A stretch of 64,000 bases of DNA from Aphanomyces cochlioides (lineage: Eukaryota > Oomycota > Saprolegniomycetes > Saprolegniales > Verrucalvaceae): NCBI GenBank assembly GCA_019828595.1, contig JAHQRK010000015.1, positions 1,550,001 to 1,614,000 on the forward strand, written 5' to 3'. Below the pieces are notes generated by a model that saw only the letters and a list, made by a program, of their open reading frames with translations, was not told the DNA's origin and searched no databases. Shown here in pieces: positions 10,164-21,968 of the stretch. Positions within the stretch are counted from its first letter, which is position 1. Each line of letters begins with the position of its first letter. Made by a program: the position numbers and the translations under genes.

Positions 10164-13048
10164 TAATTTATCAAAAATTTGACACTTTGAGTAAAATTTG
10201 TGCGAAAGGTGTATCACAACCATCATTCCTGTGACAAAAGGTGCAAAATTCAATTGGAATTGCTTAATGTTCAGAATGTTTGTTTTACCCCTAACCCTAA
10301 TTTACACATTTTCGAGTATTTTTGATAGATTATATTGTGCGTTCTACTCAAAATTTCCTCCGGCGATTGGTTGAATCAAATCGCCAGACCTCCGAAATAT
10401 AATACAAATATCAATGTTCGAAGGTTATTTTGACCTTTGGTTGAAGTCTTGGTACACGAAATCGACGAAGCTTCGTCGCTGCGCTGGCGAGGCCAGAGGC
10501 CTCTCCACTCGTTTTACGCTCAACGTGAGGAGCGCTGAATATACCGGAATTCTCTTCGAGGTGGGGTCGCTCTGGAAGGTTGTTCAGAGTCATAGAGATG
10601 ACGTGAGATTTGCAGCTTTTCTCTCACAAACTTAGGTCAGTTTTCAGCCAATCAATTGATAGTAAAATTATTTTAGCCAATCATATTGTCCAGACAATTT
10701 CCAGGCGAATGGAAATATCGCATGAAATTGGCAAATTATGACGGAATTCACAATACAGTCTTCGTACCTGTCATTTGTGCAACCCTGTGTACAACCCTAT
10801 TTTGATTGGCTTAATATATACATTATTGACTTGGAGACTTGAGCGTGTGATTCCTGAAGCTCAATGCCCAAGGTAGACAGTGATGGCCATTGTCCATATC
10901 GTCAAACCTCAAATGTAATTGTATCGAGTCTAGTGTAGGATGCATAAACAAATCAACCATTCAAGACTCGTTACATTGACATCGTTTTCTACATGGATTA
11001 CTATCCTTTGCATAGGGGGCAGTGGCAAAGAAGTTTAGTCATGTCTTTCTGCGACGACAATCCAGTGTGTGTTCTAGTCATAGTGCTAGGCCATATTCAC
11101 GAGACTGTATTCATGTTAGCTTTACTACATTTACAAAAGCTCGTCTCTCGTTGTGTCGTGCGAAGCACGACGACTCACGGGTTTATTTGATTGATAATGT
11201 TGTTGGCTACTGTATGGCTACAATACACCTAAGATCAGGATGCACTAAACTGAGATAGACTAAGCTGTGGACATTGTAAATCGGCGTGTTAAACGTTTCT
11301 TCCTTTTTGTCCGAAAGCCCTACGAGGCTAAGCATCCTTCACATGGATGTCAAACGACAAATTTCATTGCTTATGTGCTGTGTTTGATGGAAAACTATAT
11401 ATGTATTGATAAGCAAAGATGTGCCGACAAATACCGTTGCCGGTTTGCAACCCGTGTATAATGACTTAGTTTGAGTATACATCAGGGTTGCAAAACGCTT
11501 CGAATGATGCAACTCTCACTGCAACCTTTGTTGCAAATCGAACATGGATCTGCAGCAAATGTACCAGGGATTTTTGTGGATGGTACAGTGTAAAAAAAGA
11601 GAAACAGCCAATCAGAATTCTAGAAATTTGAGATTTACAACTTCGGTTGCAAATGGCTGGTAAAGTACTAGTACACGTTTTGTCATTTTCCCTAAAATCA
11701 AAACTCTATAAAATATTACAGATATCGGTAAATCAAAATTTCATCCAATTAAAATTTTAAGACTGTAAGACAGTATGATTGGCTAAAAATGTTGATATGC
11801 AGCCAACAATCAAGTCACGGCGGCATTATTGCTAGGAAGTTTAGCAATGGAAGACGAATATTTCCCAAGCAGTTCCTCCGTAAGACAGGGCCTGATGCAG
11901 CTAGACTTGCCAGTGATGGTGATATTATAGCGCTTCAAACCTGTGACTCACCATGAAGTTCTCTCGAACGCCATGAATGAGATGGGATGTAGCCTTGCTG
12001 GCTTGAACGAGACAGAAACCGAGGCCAATGACTGATGCTGCATGTGCTTGGAGAGATCTGGCACGGTGATCTCGAAGAGGTCGCGTCGATTTGATGTTCC
12101 TGGTAGATCGCGCTCATCAGGGAAGTTTTCTTTTGGGGGCAGCGTCAACCACAATCCAACAAACAAGTCAGTAGGCGCGCAACCATATGAGGCGATGGCG
12201 TTCACATTGCCCTCTCATTTCTTCATTAGTTGGACATCCATAGGGGGATCGCTATGTAGTCAATAGATCATGCCACAGACTTGTCTGTCCTTGTTTCCCA
12301 CGCTTGGGTTGCCATCAAATGGCAATTTTCATCATCCATCAAAGTTGACAACAAATGGAGCATTGCATGAAGCCCCCTACGCCCCGTCTGTAGGTCCAGC
12401 GTTGTCCCACGACTCCAGCATGATGAATTGTCCGTCACTGAGCTGTGGTTCACTTTTTTACATGAATCCATTTTCACGACCGCAGATCCCAACTGTCATC
12501 CATGGACAAAATATCTTGAAAACTTTGATCATGGCCATGACATTGCACTTGACTATGGGCCATCCTGGTCACGAATCTCAACAGAGTGACAATTGGAACT
12601 CCGAGGCAGACGCTCGGTTGTGGATGAACCAGCGCAAATACTGTAGTCAGGTTCTTCACGACGGGTCCAACTCTGTGCACCCAAACGAACAGAACGGAGC
12701 TCGACAAGCACGAGATGTGCTGGTCGTACTGAGAAGCCTCGCTTGGCTATGCACCGTCGGTGGATCTCACGCTCTCCAACTACACCACCACATGTAGAGC
12801 TTGGAGTGATTCCTGGATGATACACCACCCACGCAGCGGGAAAGACACCAAGACTCGAAGGCAGTAATGCCACCGTTCACATAAATCCAATCAGACTCGA
12901 CTGGAATGATTGAGGGGGAAATGACAAAAGCAGCCTCGATGCAACAATCAAATCGTGCGAGTGTTGGACCACGAACGTGGGTGGTCTCGGTCGCAGCTGT
13001 CCCGTGTTGATCGGTCGTGAATGCCATTTATTAATTTCACTCGGCCAT
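10164..13048. other. Long stretch without an assignable gene
   Basis: Several frames of 60-175 codons are open, for example a plus-strand 175-codon frame from an ATG at 12270 and minus-strand frames at 11948-12205, 12553-12873 and 12767-13027. None shows a family I recognise, and the minus-strand ones look like pieces of one decayed or intron-split gene. AGCCAATC-type CCAAT words occur at about 10646, 10675, 10803, 11606 and 11778. Confidence 0.3.
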
Positions 13049-15343
13049 ATGCAACCACTCGGTGTCGTTGCGGCAATTCTATCCACAGCCGCAGTCGTCG
13101 CGGCATCAAGTCCGACGTCTAGCCCGACCCCAACTCCGACATCAACTCCAGCACCAACACCAGCGCCATGGAAGATGCAAATGGTGCGTACGATCCAAGC
13201 CCGCGTTCAAAACAGCCCACCGGCATGGAATGCGACGATGGGTCGATGGGTCGGCAACTTTGCCGGGTCTGATCCATACATTAGCCCCATGGACAGCATG
13301 ACGACCGCGACTGTCGAAGGGGCTCTGCTCTACATTCAGCAAAAGCTTGGTAATGACGACGTCACGTGCACTCGAGGCAAGAACATGAGCTCGATTTGGA
13401 TCTACGACATTACATTTGTCCAGCCGCCGCCGTCCGTCGCACTCTACGGCACTCTGTCGTCTCAAGTGCCAGAGTACGGTCATTATGTCGACATGGTCAG
13501 CGGGTCGTGCGACAAGTCGAATGGAAATCCAGCCAACATGCCAGGCGAATGCAACGAAGTGGCCAACAAGTCCGACATTTACTACGGCCCGTACGTCGGT
13601 GCGACGGTCAAACTGGACAGCGACTATGGCGACTACAACGACACGCTGTGGTTCTCATACCCCAACTCCTGTGTCCTTCAAAAGTACGCCAACAAGACCG
13701 CCGAATGTCGAGCTGCTCAACCTGGTGGTCTTTGTCCCCTTGGTGTCGCCCCCGACGGCATCAATTGCACATTCAACTACACGATCTTGGGCCATATTGC
13801 CCTCGACGACTTGGTCGGCATCACCAACATGACGTTCAAGAACGACTCGACGCGGTACTACAAAGACCGCACGGAGTTTTGCCTCGACGGACGCATTGAA
13901 TTTCAACTCAAGAACGGTGGTACGACCGTACAGACGGACGTCGAGTTTTGGAAGGACGGACTCAATCGCACGGTGAACACCCTCCGCTCCCGCAAGCTCA
14001 TCGAGTATTACGACAAGTACCGCAATACGTCCAACATGAAGGCGTTTCCGTCGATCGAGTCGCTTCGAGCGGAGAATCCTCCGTGCTACATGAACAATCA
14101 ACGCTGTGCCAGCTCCAAATTTGGTTGTAGCCGCAGTCTCCTCGCCCAAGTCTGTCAACTTTGCACTTCGCCCGATCCCTTCTGCGTCGTCAAGCCCGCT
14201 GACAAGACGATTGTCTTCCCAACACTGACTTCCTCGGCCCAACCAGCTTCTACACAACCACCGGCCACGCCGGCGCCGACTCAGTTGTCGTCACCACCGT
14301 CGTCGTCGTCGCTCGGCACGGGAGCCATCGTTGGCATTGTCGTCGGAGCGGTAGCTGTCATCGGTGTCATTGGTTTGTTTGTCGTCCGCCGCAATCGTCG
14401 CGCCCCAGCGTCCAAGGGGGGAGGAGATATGTCGGCGTACACCAACGAAACCACACTCGGCACGATGCGCAGCGCTGTGGCGTTGGAGGAACTGGAAATG
14501 CTTCGACTGAATGAATCCAAGATGCAGCTCGAATATGTCCTTGGGTCGGGCTCGTTTGCCGATGTTTGGTTCGGCACATACGATGGTCAACCGGTGGCGG
14601 TGAAGAAACTGCACCCGAATCGCGTCACGCTGCCTTACATTGAATCGTTCGCCAAGGAAATCAAACTCATGAGCGACTTTGACTCGCCATACATTGTCCG
14701 CTGCGTCGGCGCGACGTGGACCCGTCCTCGAGATCTTGCCTGCGTCATGGAATACATGGACAGTGCCGACTTGCGCACCTTGTTGGAGACAACGACGCCC
14801 GAGACGCTGGCTTGGGTGGACAAGCTGGCGTTGATGGCGCACATGATCAGTGGTCTATGCTACTTGCACTCGTACAGCGTAATCCACCGCGACTTCAAGT
14901 CGCGCAACTTGCTCGTTGACAGTCAAAAGGGGCTCAAGCTGACGGACTTTGGCATTTCGCGGGAAGTGACGGAGGCGACGATGACCGTCGGCGTCGGCAC
15001 CTTTCGGTGGATGGCCCCTGAAGTCATCCAAGGACAAGCGTACACAGTCGCGGCGGACATTTATTCCTTCGGCATGACGTTGTATGAGCTCGACACGCAC
15101 CAGCTTCCATACCATAACGTCAGACACCCCACAACGGGGCTCATCATGACCGACACGGCCATTATCCTCGCGGTGGGCCAAGGCCTCCTCCAGCCAACTT
15201 TTTCAGACACTTGCCCCGACTGGCTACGAAGCTTAGCTCTGCGGTGCATCGCCCACGACCCAGAAGAGCGACCGACGTCGAATGAAGTGCTAGGAATCGT
15301 TCGAGCGCAAGTCCGACTCCATCAAACAAGTAGTAACAATTAA
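13049..15343 (+). CDS. Receptor-like TKL-group protein kinase
   Basis: This single exon encodes about 764 residues. The ATG at 13049 opens a signal peptide (MQPLGVVAAILSTAAVVAA), so I prefer it to the upstream in-frame ATG at 12977. A Ser/Thr/Pro-rich linker and a Cys- and Asn-rich ectodomain follow. A membrane segment at about residues 424-446 (GAIVGIVVGAVAVIGVIG) leads into a complete kinase domain. The Gly loop is GSGSFADVWFG (about 499), the ATP-binding Lys is in VAVKKL, the catalytic loop is HRDFKSRN (about 612), DFG is at about 632, and the P+1 region is GTFRWMAPEV. All key residues are present, so it should be an active cell-surface Ser/Thr or dual-specificity kinase. The ligand is unknown. 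TKL receptor-like kinases are a known expanded group in oomycetes. Confidence 0.9.
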   Translation: MQPLGVVAAILSTAAVVAASSPTSSPTPTPTSTPAPTPAPWKMQMVRTIQARVQNSPPAWNATMGRWVGNFAGSDPYISPMDSMTTATVEGALLYIQQKLGNDDVTCTRGKNMSSIWIYDITFVQPPPSVALYGTLSSQVPEYGHYVDMVSGSCDKSNGNPANMPGECNEVANKSDIYYGPYVGATVKLDSDYGDYNDTLWFSYPNSCVLQKYANKTAECRAAQPGGLCPLGVAPDGINCTFNYTILGHIALDDLVGITNMTFKNDSTRYYKDRTEFCLDGRIEFQLKNGGTTVQTDVEFWKDGLNRTVNTLRSRKLIEYYDKYRNTSNMKAFPSIESLRAENPPCYMNNQRCASSKFGCSRSLLAQVCQLCTSPDPFCVVKPADKTIVFPTLTSSAQPASTQPPATPAPTQLSSPPSSSSLGTGAIVGIVVGAVAVIGVIGLFVVRRNRRAPASKGGGDMSAYTNETTLGTMRSAVALEELEMLRLNESKMQLEYVLGSGSFADVWFGTYDGQPVAVKKLHPNRVTLPYIESFAKEIKLMSDFDSPYIVRCVGATWTRPRDLACVMEYMDSADLRTLLETTTPETLAWVDKLALMAHMISGLCYLHSYSVIHRDFKSRNLLVDSQKGLKLTDFGISREVTEATMTVGVGTFRWMAPEVIQGQAYTVAADIYSFGMTLYELDTHQLPYHNVRHPTTGLIMTDTAIILAVGQGLLQPTFSDTCPDWLRSLALRCIAHDPEERPTSNEVLGIVRAQVRLHQTSSNN

Positions 15344-15500
15344 CTTTAAATCATCATCCATTCTATGATGATTGCTTCCTCGGTGACCAGCGCAGAGTTC
15401 ACCAGATTTGATGGAGGCTTTCAAGGTCCAGGGAGAGAGAAGGGAAGCAGAAGACAATCGAGTAAAGTAGGTTCACTGGAATTCTTACTTAGAATTCATC

Positions 15501-16499
15501 TTAGAGAAGCTTGGTGGCGTTGCCAGGCTTGGTCGTGACGGGAGCTGTGGTGGTTGGCTTGGTATCATCCTTCTTGCTCTTCTTGGCGTTCTTCTTGCTC
15601 TTCTTGGCGTTCTTCTTGCTCTTCTTGGCGTTCTTCTTGGCTCTCTTGGCAGCCTTCTTAGCAGCGCGAGCACGCTTCTTGGCAGCACGCTTGTCAGCGC
15701 GGGCCTTGCGACGGGCAGCGCGGCGTTCGGCACGGAGTTGCTTCTTGGACTTCGGCTTGTTCTTGTTGGCAGCGGCCTTCTTGGCGCGCTTGACATCGCG
15801 AGCATACTTGCGGTTGGCCTCCTTCGCGTTCTTAGCATCCTTGGCCTTCTTCTTGTCAGCAGCCTTCTTGGACTTCTTGGCGTTCTTGTCAGCGTTCTTC
15901 TTGGCCTTGGCAGCAGCCTTGGCTTTCTTCTTGTCAGCGGCCTTCTTGGCCTTGGCAGCAGCCTTTTCCTTCTTCTTGTCGGCCTTGGACTTCTTCTTGT
16001 CGGCAGCCTTCTTCGCCTTCTTGGCTTCCTTAGCCTTCTTCTTGTCGGCAGCCTTCTTCGCCTTCTTGGCTTCCTTAGCCTTCTTCTTGTCGGCAGCCTT
16101 CTTCGCCTTCTTGGCTTCCTTAGCCTTCTTCTTGTCGGCGGCCTTCTTGGCCTTGGCAGCAGCCTTGGCCTTCTTCTTGTCCTCCTTGGCCTTCTTCTTG
16201 TCGGCGGCCTTCTTGGCCTTGGCGGCAGCCTTGGCCTTCTTCTTATCGGCGGCATTCTTGGCCTTTTGTTGCTTCTTGGTCAACTTCGCAGGAGCGGGAG
16301 TGACTGGCTTTGGAGCAGCGGTTGTTGTGGTGGGCTTTGGGGTTGGCGCAGCGGTCGTCGGGGCACTCGCGACGAAACTCATGCTTTCCACAGAGAGTCG
16401 TCGACGATGGACGAGGACATTGTCGTCCGAGCTGGTGTTGGCAGCGACAAGCGCAAGCAGGAGCGCGACCCAGAGGCAGATAGTCGTCACACCCTTCAT
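15501..16499 (-). CDS. Secreted Lys/Ala-rich low-complexity protein (family member 1)
   Basis: About 332 residues. The start at 16499 is chosen because it begins a clean signal peptide (MKGVTTICLWVALLLALVAA); the frame is open further upstream. An RRLS motif follows at residues 33-36, then a Thr/Pro/Ala stretch, then a long array of KKAKAAAKAKKAADKKKAK-type repeats. The middle is Arg-rich (RAERRAARRKARADKRAAK), and the tail ends in KKDDTKPTTTAPV. There is no enzymatic domain. The protein is strongly cationic and secreted. It shares layout with the proteins at 31377 and 35219. Possible roles include wall or polyanion binding, but nothing in the sequence proves one. Confidence 0.75.
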   Translation of the reverse strand: MKGVTTICLWVALLLALVAANTSSDDNVLVHRRRLSVESMSFVASAPTTAAPTPKPTTTTAAPKPVTPAPAKLTKKQQKAKNAADKKKAKAAAKAKKAADKKKAKEDKKKAKAAAKAKKAADKKKAKEAKKAKKAADKKKAKEAKKAKKAADKKKAKEAKKAKKAADKKKSKADKKKEKAAAKAKKAADKKKAKAAAKAKKNADKNAKKSKKAADKKKAKDAKNAKEANRKYARDVKRAKKAAANKNKPKSKKQLRAERRAARRKARADKRAAKKRARAAKKAAKRAKKNAKKSKKNAKKSKKNAKKSKKDDTKPTTTAPVTTKPGNATKLL

Positions 16500-17131
16500 G
16501 TTCCTAAACGAAAAGTGAAGCGACTGGCTGACTGCCACGCTCGTCGTTGATCGCATCCAATAGTCTGTCAAAGTCTAAGCCATGTGTTGCGAGATAACAT
16601 ACCACTCGTCGAACGACGTCATGCTTTCTCCCGTCGTGCATCGCATTGTCGTTGGTTACATGAGGCACTCACTCGGCATAAACCAAGTGACTACGTGCAA
16701 TTCGTAAAGCTCTCCTGCCCTCCGTGGTTAGAATCGCCATCATGGGCGCTGATGTTACGGTATGCCCACGCAATTTGACGTCAACTTGGTGGCATTTTCC
16801 GACTCCACTTGGTGCATATTGACGTTTCTGTACAATATGCTTTTTACTGAACTAAATTTGTTCGGAACGGATCGCTGCTTAACGTACAGACGACCACGAG
16901 ATGACTCCGACAAATCTCTCCCGTCTCTTCATGGATAGATGCCATGTTATATAGCCTTCACCTTTTGCATGGATAGTTGAGAGTCCCCACATGGGAAAAA
17001 CTTGCACCTGGATGGCATCAAATCCCGTTGGCATTTTCTTAGTGACAACAAGCGACGCTGCCTTTCTAGGACAATATTCTGAGCGGTCTATTTTGACTAG
17101 GCCACCAGTTATATTAAGTAAGAATGTCAAA
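16500..17131. other. Flank of the palindrome, no firm gene
   Basis: A minus-strand frame (16879-17130) reads away from the palindrome and includes TGGLVKIDRSEY and TKKMPTGFDAIQVQVF. It faintly resembles the HSP70 substrate-binding region (GGV...PTKKSQ...IQVF), but the match is too weak to call. Confidence 0.3.
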
Positions 17132-17408
17132 GTTGTGGAAGCGTTCCACCGTCAGATTTCTCGAAGACAAGATGCTATGATTTTGGTCGAGCCCACATTG
17201 GATCAACGAGTTTTGGTTGATGTCCCAGGACAGAAACGGAAAGTTGGAGTTATTTTGAAAAGGAAGTGAACTATTTTGACGAAATTGGTTTGTTGTAGAA
17301 ATGAAATTTCGTGAAATTTTTTGAAAGTTCAAAACAATTTCTGTCGGAGATTCGAGGGAATGCAACATTACAAGCGAGACAATCCTTCAAGCGACACTGA
17401 GCGTCATG

Positions 17409-17451
17409 GATTATATTTCGACGCAATGACGCCTCGCGTCGAAATATAATC
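17409..17451. repeat. 16-bp perfect hairpin downstream of the HSP70 pseudogene (left copy)
   Basis: gattatatttcgacgc is followed, after an 11-nt loop, by its exact complement. The same hairpin is in the right arm at 27444-27486. It lies about 110 bp beyond the pseudogene stop and could be a terminator-like or recombinogenic hairpin. Confidence 0.8.
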
Positions 17452-17558
17452 ACTGAAATGGGAATTGTCCGACTTGGTGGTTGTTGCTTGCTTGCACAAT
17501 CCGTTTGCTAAAGGAATAATTAACTCACTGACAAAATTTCGGAATCGGCATGGTTTGG

Positions 17559-19535
17559 TTACTTTAGGCCTGCACCGCCCCCACGAGGGGGAAGAAGGGG
17601 AACTCTTGGCCCCTCGCATTGTATGCTGTCAAATATCCCCCCACTAATCAAGGATGTGTTAGCACTGTCCAACGCAACATAGACCATAGACTTAAGTTCC
17701 TGCAGCTTGGCTTCAATTTCATCCCTCGAGGCAGATCCATGATGGTGTCGCCAAGCTTCGACATGTGAAACTTTGTCTTCGAGCATCTTTCTTTCGACAG
17801 TGTCGATAGATGTCTCGTCTTCGCTCAACGCTTTCCGCAAGTTGTACACAATCGACTCCAATCTGTCCCAGGCTGCAAGGCGTTGCATGTAAGCTTCATC
17901 GTCCAAGTGATGCCTCTCGCCATCATGTCAGAACAATACTCGTGATCGTAATGGTGGTTGTCCCCTGGGATGATCCACTTTTCCGCTTTCCCAGACAGAA
18001 TTTCAAGGGCTGACACGGTGATGTTGTAATTTGCGTCGACGTCAATAGTCACAGCGATTTCAGGCTTGCCACGAGGCATAGATGGAATCCCGTTCCAGAC
18101 AATAGAGCCAAGTAGGTTGTTACCATGGGTCAAGCTGCGTTCGCCTTCATAAAGCTGAATCAGCACGTCGGTTTGGCCGTCGATAGAAGTGGAGAACAAC
18201 ATGGTCTTCCTCGTTGGCATATTCGTGTTACGACGAATGAGAGTTGACATCACCCCACCCTTTGATTCGACAAATACGTGAAAGGCATACAGCAGAAAAT
18301 TGGTTTGTCTTTTGAAATGTGCCAATCGACTAAGGCGGCTGCTTGGATAGCAGCACCGGTTACCACTGCCTCGTCAGGGTTGATCGAAGTCAGCAGCTCT
18401 TTGCCGTCGAAAATCTCAGACACAAGCTGATGCACCTTGGGAATACGAGTCGATCCCCCACCAAAACCACGTCGTCCACTTGGCTCTTCGATACGTTGGC
18501 ATCTCCCAACACTTTCTCCACTGACTCGACTGTCTTGAGAAATAGGTCGCTGCACAAATCTTCAAAGCAAGCTCGGGTGATTGTACTGCGGAAATCAATG
18601 CCATCAACCAACGAGTCGATTTCAATGGAAGCTTCAGTTGCAACAGATAACGTGTGCTTGGCTCGCTCGCACGCAGTCCGCAATCGATTCAAAGCATCAA
18701 AGTCCTCAGAGATGTCTCTGCCATGCTTGTCTTTGATTTCAGCGACAAAATGGTCCACCAAGCGGTCGTCAATGGCGTCACCACCCAAATGCAAGTCTCC
18801 ACCTGTCGCCATGACTTCATAAATACCCTCCTCAATAAATATCATGGACACGTCGAGAGTGCCACCACCCAAGTCGAAGACGAGCACATAGCGTTCACCA
18901 GTCTTCTTGTCCAGACCACAAGCAATGCAAGCAGCCGTTGGTTAATTGATGACACGAAGTATGTTCAGACCCGCGAGCGCCCCAGCACTCTTGATCGCTC
19001 GGCGTTGAGAATCGTCAAAATATGCTGGCACTGCTATCACAGCATTCTTCACTTCCGAGCCAAGAGATGCTTCAGCTACTTCCTTCATCTTGGCCAACAT
19101 GATCGAGGCGATATCCTCCGGTGTAAATGTCTTGGTCTCGCCATTGAAGTCAACGACAATTTGAGGATTGTCGTCAGCATCCGGCACAAGTTTGAATGGC
19201 CTGCGCTTTATGCCTTCTTGCACCACTGGGTGTGAAAACTTGCGTCCGATCAATCGCTTGACGTCAAAGACAGTACTGGCAGGGTTCATCGCTGGGTGGT
19301 TCTTGGCCCCATCGCCAACCAAAAACTTTGAGTCCGTGAAGGCGACATACGATGGCGTCGTATGGCTGTCGAGGACGTTGGTAAGAATCTTCACTTGGTT
19401 GTCTTGCCACAAGCCGTCGCACGAGGATGTTGTCCCGAGATCAATCCCAACAGTCAGTCCGTCCACTTTGACCATGGCAAAACTTGATGAAGATGTTGCG
19501 AGATCGCCAGGATTCAACCAATCCGAGTCGACCAT
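17559..19535 (-). pseudogene. HSP70 pseudogene, left arm
   Basis: HSP70 homology covers nearly the full length. The N-terminus has [14 protein letters not shown], followed by [20 protein letters not shown], the substrate-binding region (MPTRKTMLFSTSIDGQ) and a helical lid. It ends in ...GPRVPLLPPRGGGAGLK with no EEVD. After RVIN the Glu codon is TAA, and frameshifts occur near 18460, 18310 and 17900. It lies 324 bp downstream of the intact gene in the same orientation, so it began as a tandem duplicate. Both arms carry the same TAA and shifts, so decay preceded the inverted duplication. Confidence 0.9.
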
Positions 19536-19859
19536 TCACTAAAGTACGAAGATGATTCGAGATTTGAACGACAGAGACATTTCAAAAGTGTAAAACTGTT
19601 TAGGACACCCTCGCCACGAGGTGCCTCGAGTCCAAAGCTACCTGGTGGAATACAGTGGTCAGAATTGCGCATTGGCTGGACGACTCTATTCATTGGGCTG
19701 ACGCACTCAATGACTTGACCAGGTCCAATGTTCTTCATTACAATGGCAAAACTCCTCGAAATCTGTAAGTTCTATACTTGTCTCCATGGATGACTTTGCG
19801 AAAGAAGCTTTTCATCAAAAATGTTCATAGATATATTCCTCATGTAAATAATGCTAGTC

Positions 19860-21806
19860 TTAATCGACTTCTTCGATCTTGGGACCAGCACCGCCAGCCG
19901 CTGATGGAGGAGCTTGACCGTCCGTCGGCATACCGCCTGGCATTCCGCCTGGCATACCACCTGCACCCGCATACATCTTTTGCATAATCGGGTTCGCCAC
20001 AGACTCGAGCTCCTTCTGCTTCGCTTCAAACTCTTCCTTCTCCGCAGATTGGTTGCGGTCCAACCACGAAATCACGTCCGAAATCTTGTCGTCCAACACC
20101 TTCTTGTCCGACTCGTCCACCTTGACCTTCTCGTCGTTGAGCGTGTTGCGCAAGTTGTACGCATAGTTCTCCAAGCCATTCTTCGCTTCAATGCGTTGCT
20201 TGTTCGTCTCGTCTTCCGCCTTGTACTTCTCGGCTTCTTGCACCATGCGCTCAATGTCGTCCTTCGACAGACGGCCCTTGTCGTTCGTGATGGTGATCTT
20301 GTTCTCCTTGCCCGTCGACTTTTCAATCGCAGACACGTTCAAGATACCATTCGCATCAATGTCGAACGTCACGTCCACTTGAGGCACACCACGAGGCATG
20401 GGAGGAATGCCGTCCAACGAGAACTTGCCCAACAAGTTGTTGTCGCGCGTCATGCTGCGCTCGCCTTCAAACACTTGGATCAACACACCAGGCTGGTTGT
20501 CCGCATACGTCGAGAACGTCTGCGACTTCTTGGTTGGCACCGTCGTGTTGCGAGCAATCAACGTCGTCATCACACCACCCGCGGTCTCCAAACCAAGCGA
20601 CAATGGAGTCACATCCAACAACAACAAGTCTTGCAACTTCTCCGAACTGTTGTTGCCGCTCAATATCGCCGCTTGCACGGTCGCACCAAACGCTACCGCT
20701 TCGTCCGGGTTGATCGACTTGCAAGGTTCCTTGCCGTTGAAAAACTCCGACAAGAGTTGTTGCACCTTGGGAATACGCGTCGAGCCACCCACCAAGACCA
20801 CTTCGTGCACTTGGCTCTTCGACAACTTGGAGTCACGCAACACCTTCTCCACGGGTTCCATCGTCTTGCGGAAGTAGTCGCTACACAAATCTTCGAAGCG
20901 AGCACGGGTGATCGTACTGTTGAAGTCGATACCGTCGAACAACGAGTCGATTTCAATGTACGCTTGGGCCGACGACGACAAGGTGCGCTTGGCACGTTCA
21001 CAAGCCGTGCGCAATCGGCGCAACGCACGTTGGTTCTGCGTCATGTCCTTGCGGTGCTTGCGCTTGAACTCGGCCGTAAAGTGGTCCACCAAACGGTTGT
21101 CAAAGTCTTCGCCACCCAAGTGCGTGTCACCAGCCGTCGCTTTCACTTCGAAAATGCCTTCTTCGATCGTCAACAACGACACATCAAAGGTACCACCGCC
21201 CAAGTCAAAGATCAACACGTTGCGTTCACCGCCCTTCTTGTCCAAGCCATAGGCGATCGCAGCAGCCGTCGGTTCGTTGATGATACGAAGCACGTTCAAA
21301 CCGGCAATCGCACCGGCATCCTTGGTCGCTTGGCGCTGCGAGTCGTTAAAGTAAGCTGGCACCGTGATCACAGCGTTCTTGACGTCCAAACCGATGAACG
21401 CTTCCGCTACTTCCTTCATCTTGATCAACACCATCGACGAGATTTCTTCCGGTTGGAACGTCTTGGATTCTCCCTTGAACTCCACCACAATCTGAGGCTT
21501 GTCGGCTGGACCGGCCACCACCTTGAAAGGCCAGTGCTTGATATCGGCTTGAATGACGGGGTCCGCAAACTTGCGTCCGATCAATCGCTTGGCGTCAAAC
21601 ACCGTGTTCGCGGGGTTCATCGCCACCTGATTCTTCGCGGCATCGCCGATCAATCGTTCCGAGTCGGTGAAGGCGACATACGAGGGAGTGGTGCGGTTGC
21701 CTTGATCGTTTGCAATGATTTCGACGCGGTCGTTCTGCCACACGCCCACACACGAGTAGGTCGTGCCGAGATCGATGCCAACGCTTTGTCCTGAGACGCT
21801 TGCCAT
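19860..21806 (-). CDS. HSP70: Cytosolic HSP70 chaperone (left copy)
   Basis: 648 residues, intact and without introns, as is usual for heat-induced HSP70 genes. The ATPase domain has [14 protein letters not shown] near the start, [26 protein letters not shown] and [15 protein letters not shown]. The linker and substrate-binding domain contain [18 protein letters not shown]. The C-terminus has [12 protein letters not shown] followed by GPKIEEVD. The terminal EEVD recruits TPR co-chaperones and marks a cytosolic/nuclear isoform. The protein is identical to the copy at 23090-25036. Upstream it has a three-unit heat shock element in the arm (21921-21933) and a further four-unit element in the spacer (22001-22018) that the other copy lacks. 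Confidence 0.97.
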   Translation of the reverse strand: MASVSGQSVGIDLGTTYSCVGVWQNDRVEIIANDQGNRTTPSYVAFTDSERLIGDAAKNQVAMNPANTVFDAKRLIGRKFADPVIQADIKHWPFKVVAGPADKPQIVVEFKGESKTFQPEEISSMVLIKMKEVAEAFIGLDVKNAVITVPAYFNDSQRQATKDAGAIAGLNVLRIINEPTAAAIAYGLDKKGGERNVLIFDLGGGTFDVSLLTIEEGIFEVKATAGDTHLGGEDFDNRLVDHFTAEFKRKHRKDMTQNQRALRRLRTACERAKRTLSSSAQAYIEIDSLFDGIDFNSTITRARFEDLCSDYFRKTMEPVEKVLRDSKLSKSQVHEVVLVGGSTRIPKVQQLLSEFFNGKEPCKSINPDEAVAFGATVQAAILSGNNSSEKLQDLLLLDVTPLSLGLETAGGVMTTLIARNTTVPTKKSQTFSTYADNQPGVLIQVFEGERSMTRDNNLLGKFSLDGIPPMPRGVPQVDVTFDIDANGILNVSAIEKSTGKENKITITNDKGRLSKDDIERMVQEAEKYKAEDETNKQRIEAKNGLENYAYNLRNTLNDEKVKVDESDKKVLDDKISDVISWLDRNQSAEKEEFEAKQKELESVANPIMQKMYAGAGGMPGGMPGGMPTDGQAPPSAAGGAGPKIEEVD

Positions 21807-21920
21807 GTTTTAATCGAATTTGAAAATGAGAGCCAAGATCGCGCGCGCGAGTCTGAAAAAGCCGTTGATGTGGGAAGAGACAGCAAATTGACTTGGCGTT
21901 TGTATGGAATCGACCAAATG

Positions 21921-21933
21921 GAAATTTCGAGAA
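21921..21933 (-). promoter_or_regulatory. Three-unit heat shock element of left HSP70
   Basis: GAAATTTCGAGAA is a perfect GAAnnTTCnnGAA array, the HSF trimer site. It lies about 115 bp upstream of the left HSP70 start. Its mirror copy is at 22963-22975. Confidence 0.8.
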
Positions 21934-21968
21934 TGGATTAAGCTTGACTTTTGTATGCTCTCGGAATT

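Larger units (their letters stand above)
17132..21968. repeat. Left arm of a 10.6-kb palindrome (4837 bp)
   Basis: This arm is the inverse complement of 22928-27763. Matching coordinates sum to 44896 in the inner part and 44895 in the outer part, so the arms differ by one base in length. Reading frames in all six frames are repeated with identical peptides in the other arm, except around that indel. The arm contains one intact HSP70 and one HSP70 pseudogene, both reading outward. Confidence 0.95.

Noticed and set aside
10285..10305. Telomere-like ccctaaccctaa
   Set aside because: Only two units, inside AT-rich internal DNA; too short to be a telomeric tract.
12270..12797. 175-codon plus-strand frame
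   Set aside because: Starts with ATG but has no recognisable domain and lies across several open minus-strand frames; not enough to call a gene.
15511..16550. Long plus-strand frames rich in Leu/Phe/Ala opposite the Lys-rich gene
   Set aside because: They are the antisense shadow of AAG/GCC repeats; the opposite strand has the signal peptide.
16879..17130. Possible HSP70 substrate-binding fragment on the left outer flank
   Set aside because: Only a few residues align (TKK, IQVF) and spacing is wrong; kept as a question, not called as a gene.
19914..21794. 626-codon frame antisense to HSP70, present in both arms
   Set aside because: Such long antisense frames opposite HSP70 genes are a known effect of codon bias; no family or start signal supports it.
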